Below are positions 1 to 7,225 of a stretch of DNA of 14,637 bases, one piece after another. Each line of letters begins with the position of its first letter. Within the stretch, counting starts at the first letter, position 1. Where the stretch lies: the NCBI GenBank assembly GCA_013151365.1, contig JAADIK010000175.1:1-14637 (forward strand). The letters are read 5' to 3'. This stretch comes from Deltaproteobacteria bacterium. Its GTDB lineage: Bacteria > Desulfobacterota > Desulfobulbia > Desulfobulbales > Desulfobulbaceae. A program made the position numbers and the translations under genes. The notes under the pieces were generated by a model. It worked only from the letters and a program-made list of their open reading frames with translations. It ran no database searches and had not been told where the DNA came from.

Positions 1-1469
1 TTGCCGTTGTCCGCCTCGGCGCGGTTGCGGTTCCTATCCTGCCTGACCTGCCTGAAGCGGATGTGCACCATATCCTGGGCGAGATGAAGTGCCTTTTCAT
101 CTTTACCTCCCAGCGGCAGATCGAGAAGGTCTATGACCTGAAAGAACAACTGCAGAAAATAGTCACTCTCGACGATTACCGGGAAACCAGCGGGGTGGTC
201 GACGTCCAGCCTTTTGCCGATTTCCTGCAGGAGGCGGAGGCTCGGTTCGGCGAACAGTATCGTGCCGGCCAGCTTGTGTTCCCGGAGGTCGGGGGACACG
301 ACCTGGCTTCCATCCTGTACACTTCGGGGACCTCCGGTTTTTCCAAGGCCGTTATGCTGACGCACGGCAACCTCTGTGCCAACGGCTATGCCGTCAGCAG
401 GATTATGAATATCAAGCCGGGTTCGACCTTTCTTTCCGTCCTGCCTGTTTCCCATACGTATGAGTTCACCGTGGGTTTCCTGTTGCCGTTGATCAAGGGG
501 GGACGGATCGTTTATGCGGGTAAAACCCCGACCCCGGCCGTCCTGCAAAGGATCTGCGCCGCGGAACGCCCTCATGCCATGCTGGTGGTACCGCTGATCA
601 TGGAAAAGATCTATAAGAAGAAGGTGCTGCCGGCTATCGAGAAGAGCAGGCTGCTTGGTTTCGCCTGTCGTTTCAAGCTGGGGCGCCGTCTGATCTATCG
701 CCGGATCGGCGCCAAACTGCTGGAATTCTTCGGCGGCCGCCTAGCAGTCATGGGCATCGGCGGTGCCGCGCTTAATCCCGAGGTTGAAACCTTTCTCCGG
801 CAAGCCGGGTTTCCCTATATCATCGGCTACGGCCTGACCGAAACGGCACCGCTTCTGGCCGCCGGTCCGCATGGTGATCCCGCTATCCCGCCGGGTTCCA
901 CCGGCATGGCTATTCCCGGCGTCGAACTGCGTCTGGCCGATCCCGACCCCGAGACCGGCATCGGCGAGATCCTGGCCCGGGGGCCGAACATTATGAAGGG
1001 CTACTGGAATGACGAGGAGGCGACCGCCGAGGCGTTGACCGCTGACGGCTGGTTGCACACCGGTGATATGGGCAGCATCGATCCCCGCGGCTACCTGTTC
1101 ATCAAGGGCCGCTGCAAGTCGGTTATTGTCATGGCCAGCGGGGAAAATATCTATCCCGAGGCCATCGAGAACAAGCTGAACGCCTTTCCTTTTGTTGTCG
1201 AATCCGTGGTGCTGGAGAAGGACGGGACGCTTGAGGCCTGGATCTACCCCGATTACGAGTTTATCGACGAAGAAACGGCAGGGCAGAACCGACAGCAGCG
1301 ACATCGGTATGTGACCGAGAAGTTTGATCTTCTGCGCCGCGAGGTCAATAAACAGCTGTCCGTGAATTCGCGGCTCTCCCGTATTGTTGAGCGCCGGGAA
1401 CCATTTGTGAAGACGGCCACCCATAAGATCAAGAGGTATCTGTATTCGGCGGATACCAGGGATCTTTAA
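1..1469 (+). CDS. AMP-forming long-chain acyl-CoA synthetase, 5'-truncated by window edge
   Basis: ATP-dependent ligase of the adenylate-forming (ANL) superfamily, most likely activating a fatty acid to acyl-CoA through an acyl-adenylate. The frame is open from base 3, and a GTG at 63 is not the real start: the codons before it (reading RLGAVAVPILPDLPEAD) are family-like sequence, so the N-terminus lies outside the window. About 488 residues are visible. Motifs in order: the P-loop core YTSGTSGFSKAVMLTHGN (from about base 318), GYGLTE (825-842), GWLHTGDMGSIDPRGYLFIKG, the hinge GRCKSVIVMASGENIYPEAIE, and a C-terminal THKIKR whose lysine fits the catalytic lysine. The extended C-terminal part before that lysine suits the long-chain acyl-CoA synthetase group better than short acetyl-CoA synthetases. 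Substrate chain length cannot be read from this. The gene ends with TAA and is convergent with the M50 peptidase gene. Confidence 0.92.
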   Translation, partial: AVVRLGAVAVPILPDLPEADVHHILGEMKCLFIFTSQRQIEKVYDLKEQLQKIVTLDDYRETSGVVDVQPFADFLQEAEARFGEQYRAGQLVFPEVGGHDLASILYTSGTSGFSKAVMLTHGNLCANGYAVSRIMNIKPGSTFLSVLPVSHTYEFTVGFLLPLIKGGRIVYAGKTPTPAVLQRICAAERPHAMLVVPLIMEKIYKKKVLPAIEKSRLLGFACRFKLGRRLIYRRIGAKLLEFFGGRLAVMGIGGAALNPEVETFLRQAGFPYIIGYGLTETAPLLAAGPHGDPAIPPGSTGMAIPGVELRLADPDPETGIGEILARGPNIMKGYWNDEEATAEALTADGWLHTGDMGSIDPRGYLFIKGRCKSVIVMASGENIYPEAIENKLNAFPFVVESVVLEKDGTLEAWIYPDYEFIDEETAGQNRQQRHRYVTEKFDLLRREVNKQLSVNSRLSRIVERREPFVKTATHKIKRYLYSADTRDL

Positions 1470-1475
1470 CGGTTC

Positions 1476-1497
1476 ACGGACACTAACCAGTGTCCGT
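1476..1497. terminator. Perfect 8-bp hairpin after the acyl-CoA synthetase gene
   Basis: ACGGACAC (1476-1483) pairs fully with GTGTCCGT (1490-1497) around the loop TAACCA, starting 7 bases after the stop codon. No U-tract follows directly; the first T-run is at 1511-1515. It may be a weak or Rho-assisted terminator, or the outer end of the repeat that follows. Confidence 0.4.
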
Positions 1498-1633
1498 CCA
1501 GAAACGAGGATTTTTGTTCGAGATCAAGGCATGCGAAAAAAATAACCACAGGCATATAAGTGATATTCCGAGGATTATTTTTTGAGTATAACGCCGAGAT
1601 CGGGCAAAAAGACCGTTTCTGGATGGGCACTAA
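1490..1633. repeat. Long imperfect palindrome (dispersed repeat family, copy 1)
   Basis: This stretch between two convergent genes folds back on itself nearly end to end. Matching blocks from outside to inside are: 1494-1506 (CCGTCCAGAAACG) with 1613-1623 (CCGTTTCTGGA); TTTTTG 1511-1516 with CAAAAA 1605-1610; GAAAAAAATAACC 1535-1547 with GGATTATTTTTTG 1572-1584; and GGCATAT 1551-1557 with ATATTCC 1562-1568 at the centre. CACTAACCA also occurs directly at both ends (1481-1489 and 1628-1636). A related half-element lies at 11595-11630, so this is a dispersed family, MITE- or REP-like. No reading frame in it looks coding. The right end touches the stop codon of the M50 gene. Confidence 0.7.
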
Positions 1634-2253
1634 CCAAGCAGCATGGACTGGGCAAGACCGATGATCGGCATGATGATTCTCGGAATGATACCGGTGTAAA
1701 ACAGCACCAGCAGCAGGATGAAACCAAAGGGCTCCAGCCTTTCATAGACTCTCGCCGTCTCCGGGGGCAGGACCCCCATCAGCACCTTGGAACCGTCAAG
1801 GGGCGGAATGGGAAGGCAGTTGAAGACCGCCAGCATGATGTTGATCCAGACGCTGGCGACCAGCATGTTGGCAACGGGGCTGAGGATGTACATGGGCAGG
1901 ATGTGAACCATGACCAGCAGCAGTTTGACCAGGACGGCGCTGGCCACGGCCAGCAGGACATTGGCCGCCGGCCCGGCCAGGGCGACCAGCAGCATCCCTT
2001 TGCGCGGATCCTTGAAGTACCTGGGATTGACCGGCACCGGCTTGGCCCAGCCGATTTTCATGATAATAAAAGCAATAACACCCAGCGGGTCGAGATGCTT
2101 GAGGGGATTCAGGGTCAAGCGGCCCTGGTTTTTGGCCGTGGGGTCGCCAAGGGTCCAGGCCACATAGCCGTGGGCCAGTTCATGGAAGGTAAGGGCAAAG
2201 AGAAAGGGCGGCGCCAGAATAATAAACTGTTGGATAAAATTATTCAGATTCAT
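1630..2253 (-). CDS. Site-2-protease-like membrane zinc metallopeptidase (M50 family)
   Basis: Intramembrane zinc metalloprotease of the M50/S2P class, 207 residues, predicted to be polytopic in the inner membrane. Visible motifs are HELAH (residues 24-28), the HExxH zinc and catalytic site inside the first hydrophobic segment; GWAKPVPVNP (68-77); GPAAN (94-98); and NCLPIPPLDG (145-154), whose aspartate is the expected third zinc ligand. There is no PDZ domain, and the length matches the compact bacterial subgroup (YwhC-like, often called 'site-2 protease family protein') rather than RseP. The substrate is unknown. The ATG overlaps the TGA of the upstream gene as ATGA (2250-2253), which implies translational coupling and one operon. 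The ribosome binding site is A-rich and weak, consistent with coupling. Confidence 0.93.
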   Translation of the reverse strand: MNLNNFIQQFIILAPPFLFALTFHELAHGYVAWTLGDPTAKNQGRLTLNPLKHLDPLGVIAFIIMKIGWAKPVPVNPRYFKDPRKGMLLVALAGPAANVLLAVASAVLVKLLLVMVHILPMYILSPVANMLVASVWINIMLAVFNCLPIPPLDGSKVLMGVLPPETARVYERLEPFGFILLLVLFYTGIIPRIIMPIIGLAQSMLLG

Positions 2254-4967
2254 ATTTTTCTATTTTTATTTCCATTTGATTTATGATGCCCGGCGGCTTG
2301 CAGGGGATACTTGTCGCGGATGAGTTGCAGCGCCTCTTTGCGGCTGCCGATCCGCCCGTTGAGCTGGGCCTCGATGACATTGTTGAGCATGGTTCGGAAG
2401 AGAGGTCCGGGCTTGTAGCCTGCCTGTTGCAGGTCCTGGCCGTTGATCAGGGCCTGTTCCCCCCGCAGCCGCGTTACGAAATGTGACACCGCCTTCTGGA
2501 TGTGTTTTTTCCGGGCCATGGCCATCAGGTAGAGAAGGCCCTCGTTGCTCAGGTCCTGCAACAGCCAGTAGATCTCGCTTGGCTTCATATGCGGCCGGTT
2601 CAGCATATCCTTGGCGATTTTATCGGCCGCGGTTTTCTGTTTGACAATGGTCTTCTCCAACTTTTCAGACAGTTCGAAGCGTTGGCAGAAGTTTACCACC
2701 TCAACGATGCGGGACCTGCTCATAATGCCCAGCAGGTAGACTATCCATGGTTCCAGGCTTTCATCCAGGTACAGCAGTTTGAACCAGGTGATGGCCTTTT
2801 CGGCCTGGGTGAGGATGTGGATAAAGCGCCGGTCGATTTTCAGGTTGGGCCGCAGGTCCGGCCAGAGGAAGCGAAAAAGATCGAACCCGGCCATGCGGCG
2901 CAGCGCCGGAAGCGGGTGGTCCTCGGAGAGAATCATTTTCAGCTCGCTGAAAAAACGCGGCGCAAAAAAACGATCGAACAGGTTCATCCGGACCGCGTTC
3001 CTCATGAGCTTTTCCGTATGTTTGGTGATCTGGAATTCGAGGCGCTGTTCAAAGCGTATGGCCCGCAGGATGCGGGTGGGATCCTCGACAAAGCTCAGGT
3101 TGTGCAGAACGTTGATGCGCTGCCTCTTCAGGTCGTTCTGGCTGTTGAAGAAATCGACCAGGGTGCCGAATCGCTCCGGATTGAGGTGGATGGCCATGGC
3201 ATTGATGGTGAAATCCCGCCGGTACAGGTCAAGTTTGATCGATGAGAGTTCCACCGTGGGGATGGCCGCCGGATACTCGTAATATTCCAGGCGGGCCGTG
3301 GCCACGTCCAGGCGCATGCCGCCGGGCATGATGACCGTGGCCGTGCCGAATTTCTCGTGGGTCCTGACCGCGGCGCCCTGCTGTCGTGCCAGCTCCTTGG
3401 CAAAATGAATCCCGTCGCCTTCGATGACGATATCGAGATCGCTGTTTTTTATGTGCAGCAGCAGGTCCCGGACAAAGCCGCCGACGACGTAGGCGCTGTA
3501 GTGCAGCTCTTGCGCCACGGCCCCTATTGTCTGCAGCAGGAGCATCATCTCGCGGTTCAAGCGCTCGGCCAGGAGATTGCCCATGTTGCGGGTCTGCATG
3601 GTCGAGGGCTGCTCGTCTTCATGCAGCAGATTTTTGGGGAGATGGGCCGGATCGTTGACCAGGATGTTGAGCAGGTCCGTGCGGGTAATGACGCCCTGGA
3701 GCCGGTCGTGTTCGACCACCGGAATGAGCCGTTGCCGGTTGCCGATAATCAGCTCCTGGAGATCGGCCAGGGTCGCGGTGGGGGGCAGGGTCGCGATTTC
3801 CGTGGTCATGTAGTCGCTGACCGGGAGGTGGCCGAGCTTGAGGAAAATGGCCTTTTCCACCACCCGCCTTGAGATCATGCCGAGAACGGTTGCGGGCTCG
3901 CCGGTCTCGGTGTTCTCCGCTTTTATCGAGACCACGGGCAGTACGGTAATGTTGTAGCGGGTCAGCAGGTTGTTGGCCTCATGGATCGTCACCTCCGGCG
4001 TGACGGTGATGACCGGTGAGGACATGATCTGCCCGGCAATGGCGCGGGGCCGCACATACTGATGCAGGAGGTGAACCAGTTTTTCTTCCGCCTCGAAAAG
4101 AGTCATGTCCTTGATCGTCGCCGCCGCCGCCGAGGCATGGCCGCCGCCGCCGAAATCCCGGGCGATCATTCCCGCGTTCACCTCCGGAATGCGGCTGCGG
4201 GCAATGAGGTAGATCCGGTCGCCCATGCAGATGATGCCAAAGAGGACATCCAGGTTTTTCATGATCATCAGCCGGTGCAGGATAACCGCGAAGTTGTCCA
4301 CATATTCGGGCAGGGTCAGCTTGGCGATGACGATCTCGATTGATTGAATGGTATAGGTCGTCGCATTTTTGAGCAGGTTGCCGAGCAGTCCCACCTGCCT
4401 GGGCGACAGGTCATAGGAGACGAACTGGGTGACGATGTCCAGCTTGGCCCCGCGTTCAAGGAGCCAGGCCGTGGCCTGCAGGTCTGCGGCCGTGGTGGTG
4501 GTGTGGAGAAAAGAGCCGGTATCCTCGTAAATGCCGAGGGCCATCAGGGTCGCCTCGTCGGGGGTGGGCGCAATGGACCGTTCCCTGAAGAGGCGGGTGA
4601 AGATGGTTGTGGTGGAGCCGACCGCTTCAACGACCTCCAGGCATCCCTTCATATCACTGGACGAATGGGGATGATGGTCAAAGAGGTGGATTTCAATGCC
4701 CGGATTCCGCAGACATTCCTGCAGCCGGCCGATACGGCTTGACTGTCTGGTGTCCACCACGATCAGCCGGCTGACCTGTTGCAGGTCGATTTGTTTTAAG
4801 CGTTTAAAGGTATAAATATTACTGAATTCCTGGGCGAGAAAGTCACGCACGCTTTTTTCCTGGGAACCGGCAAAGACAAGTTCGGCGTCGGGATAGAGTT
4901 TTTTGGCGGCGACCATAGAGGCCAGGCCGTCGAAGTCGGCATTAAGATGTGTGGTGATAATCTCCAT
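2250..4967 (-). CDS. DHH phosphoesterase - CBS pair - CCA-adding/poly(A) polymerase-type nucleotidyltransferase fusion
   Basis: Large cytoplasmic multidomain protein (905 residues from the chosen start). The N-terminal DHH/DHHA1 phosphoesterase spans about 1-305, with HLNADFDG (7-14), VVDTR (70-74), DHH (97-99) and GGGGHAS (273-279). Two CBS motifs follow (about 313-440), a usual adenine-nucleotide sensor. The class II nucleotidyltransferase domain (about 465 onward) has GGFVRD (496-501), the metal-binding DLD (510-512), RRDFTINAMA (583-592) and EDPTRILRAIRFE (628-640), followed by a helical RNA-binding tail. This architecture is known from delta-proteobacteria and some thermophiles, where tRNA CCA-end synthesis may be split into CC- and A-adding enzymes; the sequence alone does not show which this is, or whether it makes poly(A). 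A start at 5015 is possible, but its extra 16 residues run into the inverted repeat at 5014-5122 and lack family similarity, so the ATG at 4967 is preferred. Confidence 0.93.
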   Translation of the reverse strand: MEIITTHLNADFDGLASMVAAKKLYPDAELVFAGSQEKSVRDFLAQEFSNIYTFKRLKQIDLQQVSRLIVVDTRQSSRIGRLQECLRNPGIEIHLFDHHPHSSSDMKGCLEVVEAVGSTTTIFTRLFRERSIAPTPDEATLMALGIYEDTGSFLHTTTTAADLQATAWLLERGAKLDIVTQFVSYDLSPRQVGLLGNLLKNATTYTIQSIEIVIAKLTLPEYVDNFAVILHRLMIMKNLDVLFGIICMGDRIYLIARSRIPEVNAGMIARDFGGGGHASAAAATIKDMTLFEAEEKLVHLLHQYVRPRAIAGQIMSSPVITVTPEVTIHEANNLLTRYNITVLPVVSIKAENTETGEPATVLGMISRRVVEKAIFLKLGHLPVSDYMTTEIATLPPTATLADLQELIIGNRQRLIPVVEHDRLQGVITRTDLLNILVNDPAHLPKNLLHEDEQPSTMQTRNMGNLLAERLNREMMLLLQTIGAVAQELHYSAYVVGGFVRDLLLHIKNSDLDIVIEGDGIHFAKELARQQGAAVRTHEKFGTATVIMPGGMRLDVATARLEYYEYPAAIPTVELSSIKLDLYRRDFTINAMAIHLNPERFGTLVDFFNSQNDLKRQRINVLHNLSFVEDPTRILRAIRFEQRLEFQITKHTEKLMRNAVRMNLFDRFFAPRFFSELKMILSEDHPLPALRRMAGFDLFRFLWPDLRPNLKIDRRFIHILTQAEKAITWFKLLYLDESLEPWIVYLLGIMSRSRIVEVVNFCQRFELSEKLEKTIVKQKTAADKIAKDMLNRPHMKPSEIYWLLQDLSNEGLLYLMAMARKKHIQKAVSHFVTRLRGEQALINGQDLQQAGYKPGPLFRTMLNNVIEAQLNGRIGSRKEALQLIRDKYPLQAAGHHKSNGNKNRKI

Positions 4968-5013
4968 CCGCCCGAGTATACTATACTTGCCGCTCATAAC
5001 AAAGCGAATCGCC

Positions 5014-5122
5014 ATAAGCCGTCACAGGCACCCCATATTTGCACGGTCGTGCCTGCACGCATAAGGGGTGCTATAGCGAGCAGGCACGTCTGCACAAATC
5101 TGAGGCACCTGTGATGGCTTAT
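5014..5122. repeat. Imperfect inverted repeat with 43-nt arms
   Basis: The left arm 5014-5056 and right arm 5080-5122 are reverse complements at 34 of 43 positions, around a 23-nt centre (5057-5079). The ends are ATAAGCC and GGCTTAT. Inside the left arm, CAGGCAC (5025-5031) and GTGCCTG (5049-5055) are themselves complementary, so alternative folds are possible. It sits just upstream of the DHH/CBS/nucleotidyltransferase gene. It could be a MITE/REP-type element or a structured leader; nothing in it looks coding. Confidence 0.7.
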
Positions 5123-5343
5123 AGTTTTGAGATATGTGAAACCGTATAGTTACATACTCTATGATGGGTTACGAATCGAAGCGGCGGTGCGAAAGACGGC
5201 GGTGTCGGGCCGGGCCGGGTTCGGAGCGGCTTGCGGGGGGAAAAGTATTTTCAGTAAAATTTTATTGTTATGTGATATATAACCAATATAGGATGGGTTG
5301 CGGACCAAAATGGTATTGACCTCAGGATAAAAAAGGAGTTGCG
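5123..5343. other. Intergenic region upstream of the diguanylate cyclase gene
   Basis: This gap separates two divergently transcribed units. It contains a very GC-rich patch (about 5175-5240) followed by an AT-rich patch (about 5245-5295) that probably holds the promoter of the cyclase gene, although no clear -35/-10 pair stands out. A strong Shine-Dalgarno AAGGAG at 5333-5338, five bases before the GTG at 5344, fixes the cyclase start. Confidence 0.45.
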
Positions 5344-7128
5344 GTGCTTGGTTTCCTGGATGAAGTTCTGGCATCTCTCAAGGTGAGAATCCTGGGGGGG
5401 ATCTTTCTTATATTTTTTCTGGCCATGGGCATGGTCCTCTACGGCGTCTGGACATATCAGCGGGGTAAACTGACCGAGATGACAAGTCAGCAGGCCGTGC
5501 AGGTCGGGCGGATTATTGAGGCCGGGCTGCGCTCATCCATGCTGCTCAATGACCGGGAGGCAAGCATGAAGACCATCCGGAACATGCTGCGCGGCAAAAA
5601 ATTTTTGCAGATCAGCGTGTTGAACAAAAACGGCCGGATTGTCATGACCAGCAAGCCGTCTCTTGCCGGGCGGGTGGTCAATAAGAATGACGAGCCCGCC
5701 TGCCTGGTCTGTCACGATCACGGCGCGGCTAAAGATAAGACAAGCGCCATTATCGATAACGGCGGGAATCCGTTTATCCGGACGGTTACCGCTATTAAAG
5801 GGGAGCCGGCCTGTTATCGCTGCCATTCCGAGAAGCAGAAGGTTATCGGGATTCTGCTGATTGATTCCTCTCTTAAAGAAACCACCGCCCTGCTCAACGA
5901 ACTGGCCGTGCGGATAGCTCTGACCGGGATATTCGCCTTCCTGGTCGGTGTTTTTTTCCTCAATTTTATTGTCACCCGTTTTTTTACCAGGCCCCTGGCG
6001 GCCCTGCAGGCCGGCTTTGAAAAAGTCGGCCGCGGGGACTTTACATACTGGGTCGAGGTCAACTGCGGCGGTGAAATTCTACACATGGCCGATGCCTTTA
6101 ATATCATGAGCAGGGCGATCGGCAGGTATGTCGATGAAGTCCGGGGGCGGCGGAATGAGGTGGCCTCCCATTATGCAATCGTGCAGAGTTTGAGCCAGAC
6201 CATTGAAAAGAAGAAACTCAAGGATATTGTGCTTGATCTCCTCTGCAAGATTCTCCGGGCGGATTGCGCCGACTTTGCTCTCGCCATGGAAAAGGAGAGA
6301 GATGCTTTTGAAATAGTCAGTTTAAAAAAAGGTGATAAAAGGCATTATCACACCTATTATAAAATGGATTCCGATACCTGTCAGGTCGGTTCAATAACCA
6401 GGGATGATCTTTTCGGATTGCTGAATGAAAGGTATACCTCGCCGGTTTACTCCGATGACGGTTCCAGGCTGCTCATCCCGATACAGCAGAAAAGTATGCA
6501 TTTCGGACTGATCAGTATTGTGAAGCCCGAGGGGGAAACCTTTACTCCCTCGGAAAGAAAAATTATTCCGGTCCTGGTGCATCATATAGCCATTTCCTTT
6601 GCCAACGCGGAACTCTATGACCTGGCCATTACCGATGGCCTGACCTCGTTGTATACGAAACGGTATTTTTTGAGCAAGATCAATGAGTTCGTGGAAAATT
6701 TTCATAGTACCAAGCGGGGCTTTTGCGTGCTGATCCTTGATCTCGATCATTTCAAGGAGGTGAACGATACCTATGGCCATCCCGTCGGCGACGAGGTCCT
6801 TATCCGCGTTGCCGAACTGGTCCGTTCGAATGTCAGGCATGGTGACATCCCCTGCCGTTACGGCGGGGAGGAATTCATTGTCCTGCTCAAGGGAGATAAT
6901 CTTACGGCGGCCGTTAAAATCGCCGAAAGAATACGAAGGAGCATGGAGAATTTTACCTTTGACCTATCCGGAACCCCGCCTTTCAAGAAAACGCTCAGTG
7001 TCGGGGTAGCGTGTTTCCCGTTGCATTTCAGTACGGCGGACGAGATTGTTGCCGCCGCTGATACCGCCTTGTATCAGGCCAAGCATGACGGGCGGAATCG
7101 GGTGAAGGTCTACCCCAGCAGGTCGTAA
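5344..7128 (+). CDS. Membrane diguanylate cyclase with a periplasmic CXXCH-containing (diheme) sensor, HAMP, GAF and GGDEF domains
   Basis: Predicted to make the second messenger cyclic-di-GMP from two GTP. It has 594 residues and starts at GTG behind AAGGAG. Order: transmembrane helix 1 (about 16-36); periplasmic segment (about 37-187) carrying CLVCH (120-124) and CYRCH (157-161), two c-type heme attachment motifs; transmembrane helix 2 (about 188-210); HAMP (about 211-264); a GAF-like domain (about 280-425); and GGDEF (about 426-590). The active-site loop is GGEEF (507-511), a catalytically competent variant. The inhibitory I-site RxxD (R498-D501) lies exactly five residues before it, so product feedback is expected. 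The two CXXCH motifs facing the periplasm suggest that redox state or a heme-bound gas controls the output. Heme attachment is inferred from the motifs and topology. No chemotaxis or kinase domain is present. Confidence 0.93.
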   Translation: MLGFLDEVLASLKVRILGGIFLIFFLAMGMVLYGVWTYQRGKLTEMTSQQAVQVGRIIEAGLRSSMLLNDREASMKTIRNMLRGKKFLQISVLNKNGRIVMTSKPSLAGRVVNKNDEPACLVCHDHGAAKDKTSAIIDNGGNPFIRTVTAIKGEPACYRCHSEKQKVIGILLIDSSLKETTALLNELAVRIALTGIFAFLVGVFFLNFIVTRFFTRPLAALQAGFEKVGRGDFTYWVEVNCGGEILHMADAFNIMSRAIGRYVDEVRGRRNEVASHYAIVQSLSQTIEKKKLKDIVLDLLCKILRADCADFALAMEKERDAFEIVSLKKGDKRHYHTYYKMDSDTCQVGSITRDDLFGLLNERYTSPVYSDDGSRLLIPIQQKSMHFGLISIVKPEGETFTPSERKIIPVLVHHIAISFANAELYDLAITDGLTSLYTKRYFLSKINEFVENFHSTKRGFCVLILDLDHFKEVNDTYGHPVGDEVLIRVAELVRSNVRHGDIPCRYGGEEFIVLLKGDNLTAAVKIAERIRRSMENFTFDLSGTPPFKKTLSVGVACFPLHFSTADEIVAAADTALYQAKHDGRNRVKVYPSRS

Positions 7129-7163
7129 GCTGGCAGAGGCCCCCATCTTTGCGCCTGCAGGGG

Positions 7164-7185
7164 GCCGGGCCGTTCCCGGCTTTTT
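7164..7185 (+). terminator. Intrinsic terminator after the diguanylate cyclase gene
   Basis: GCCGGG (7164-7169) and CCCGGC (7175-7180) form a perfect 6-bp GC stem with a 5-nt loop, followed at once by TTTTT (7181-7185). It lies 36 bases after the stop codon. The next gene therefore probably has its own promoter in the short AT-rich stretch 7186-7210. Confidence 0.8.
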
Positions 7186-7225
7186 GTAGTTAACCGTAAT
7201 AATTATTTTCATGCAGGAAAACACT

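Noticed and set aside
1582..4742. Long plus-strand frames (e.g. 1582-2286, 2502-3245, 3357-3872, 4344-4742)
   Set aside because: They are antisense shadows of the M50 and DHH/CBS/nucleotidyltransferase genes, with low-complexity or charged composition and no family motifs.
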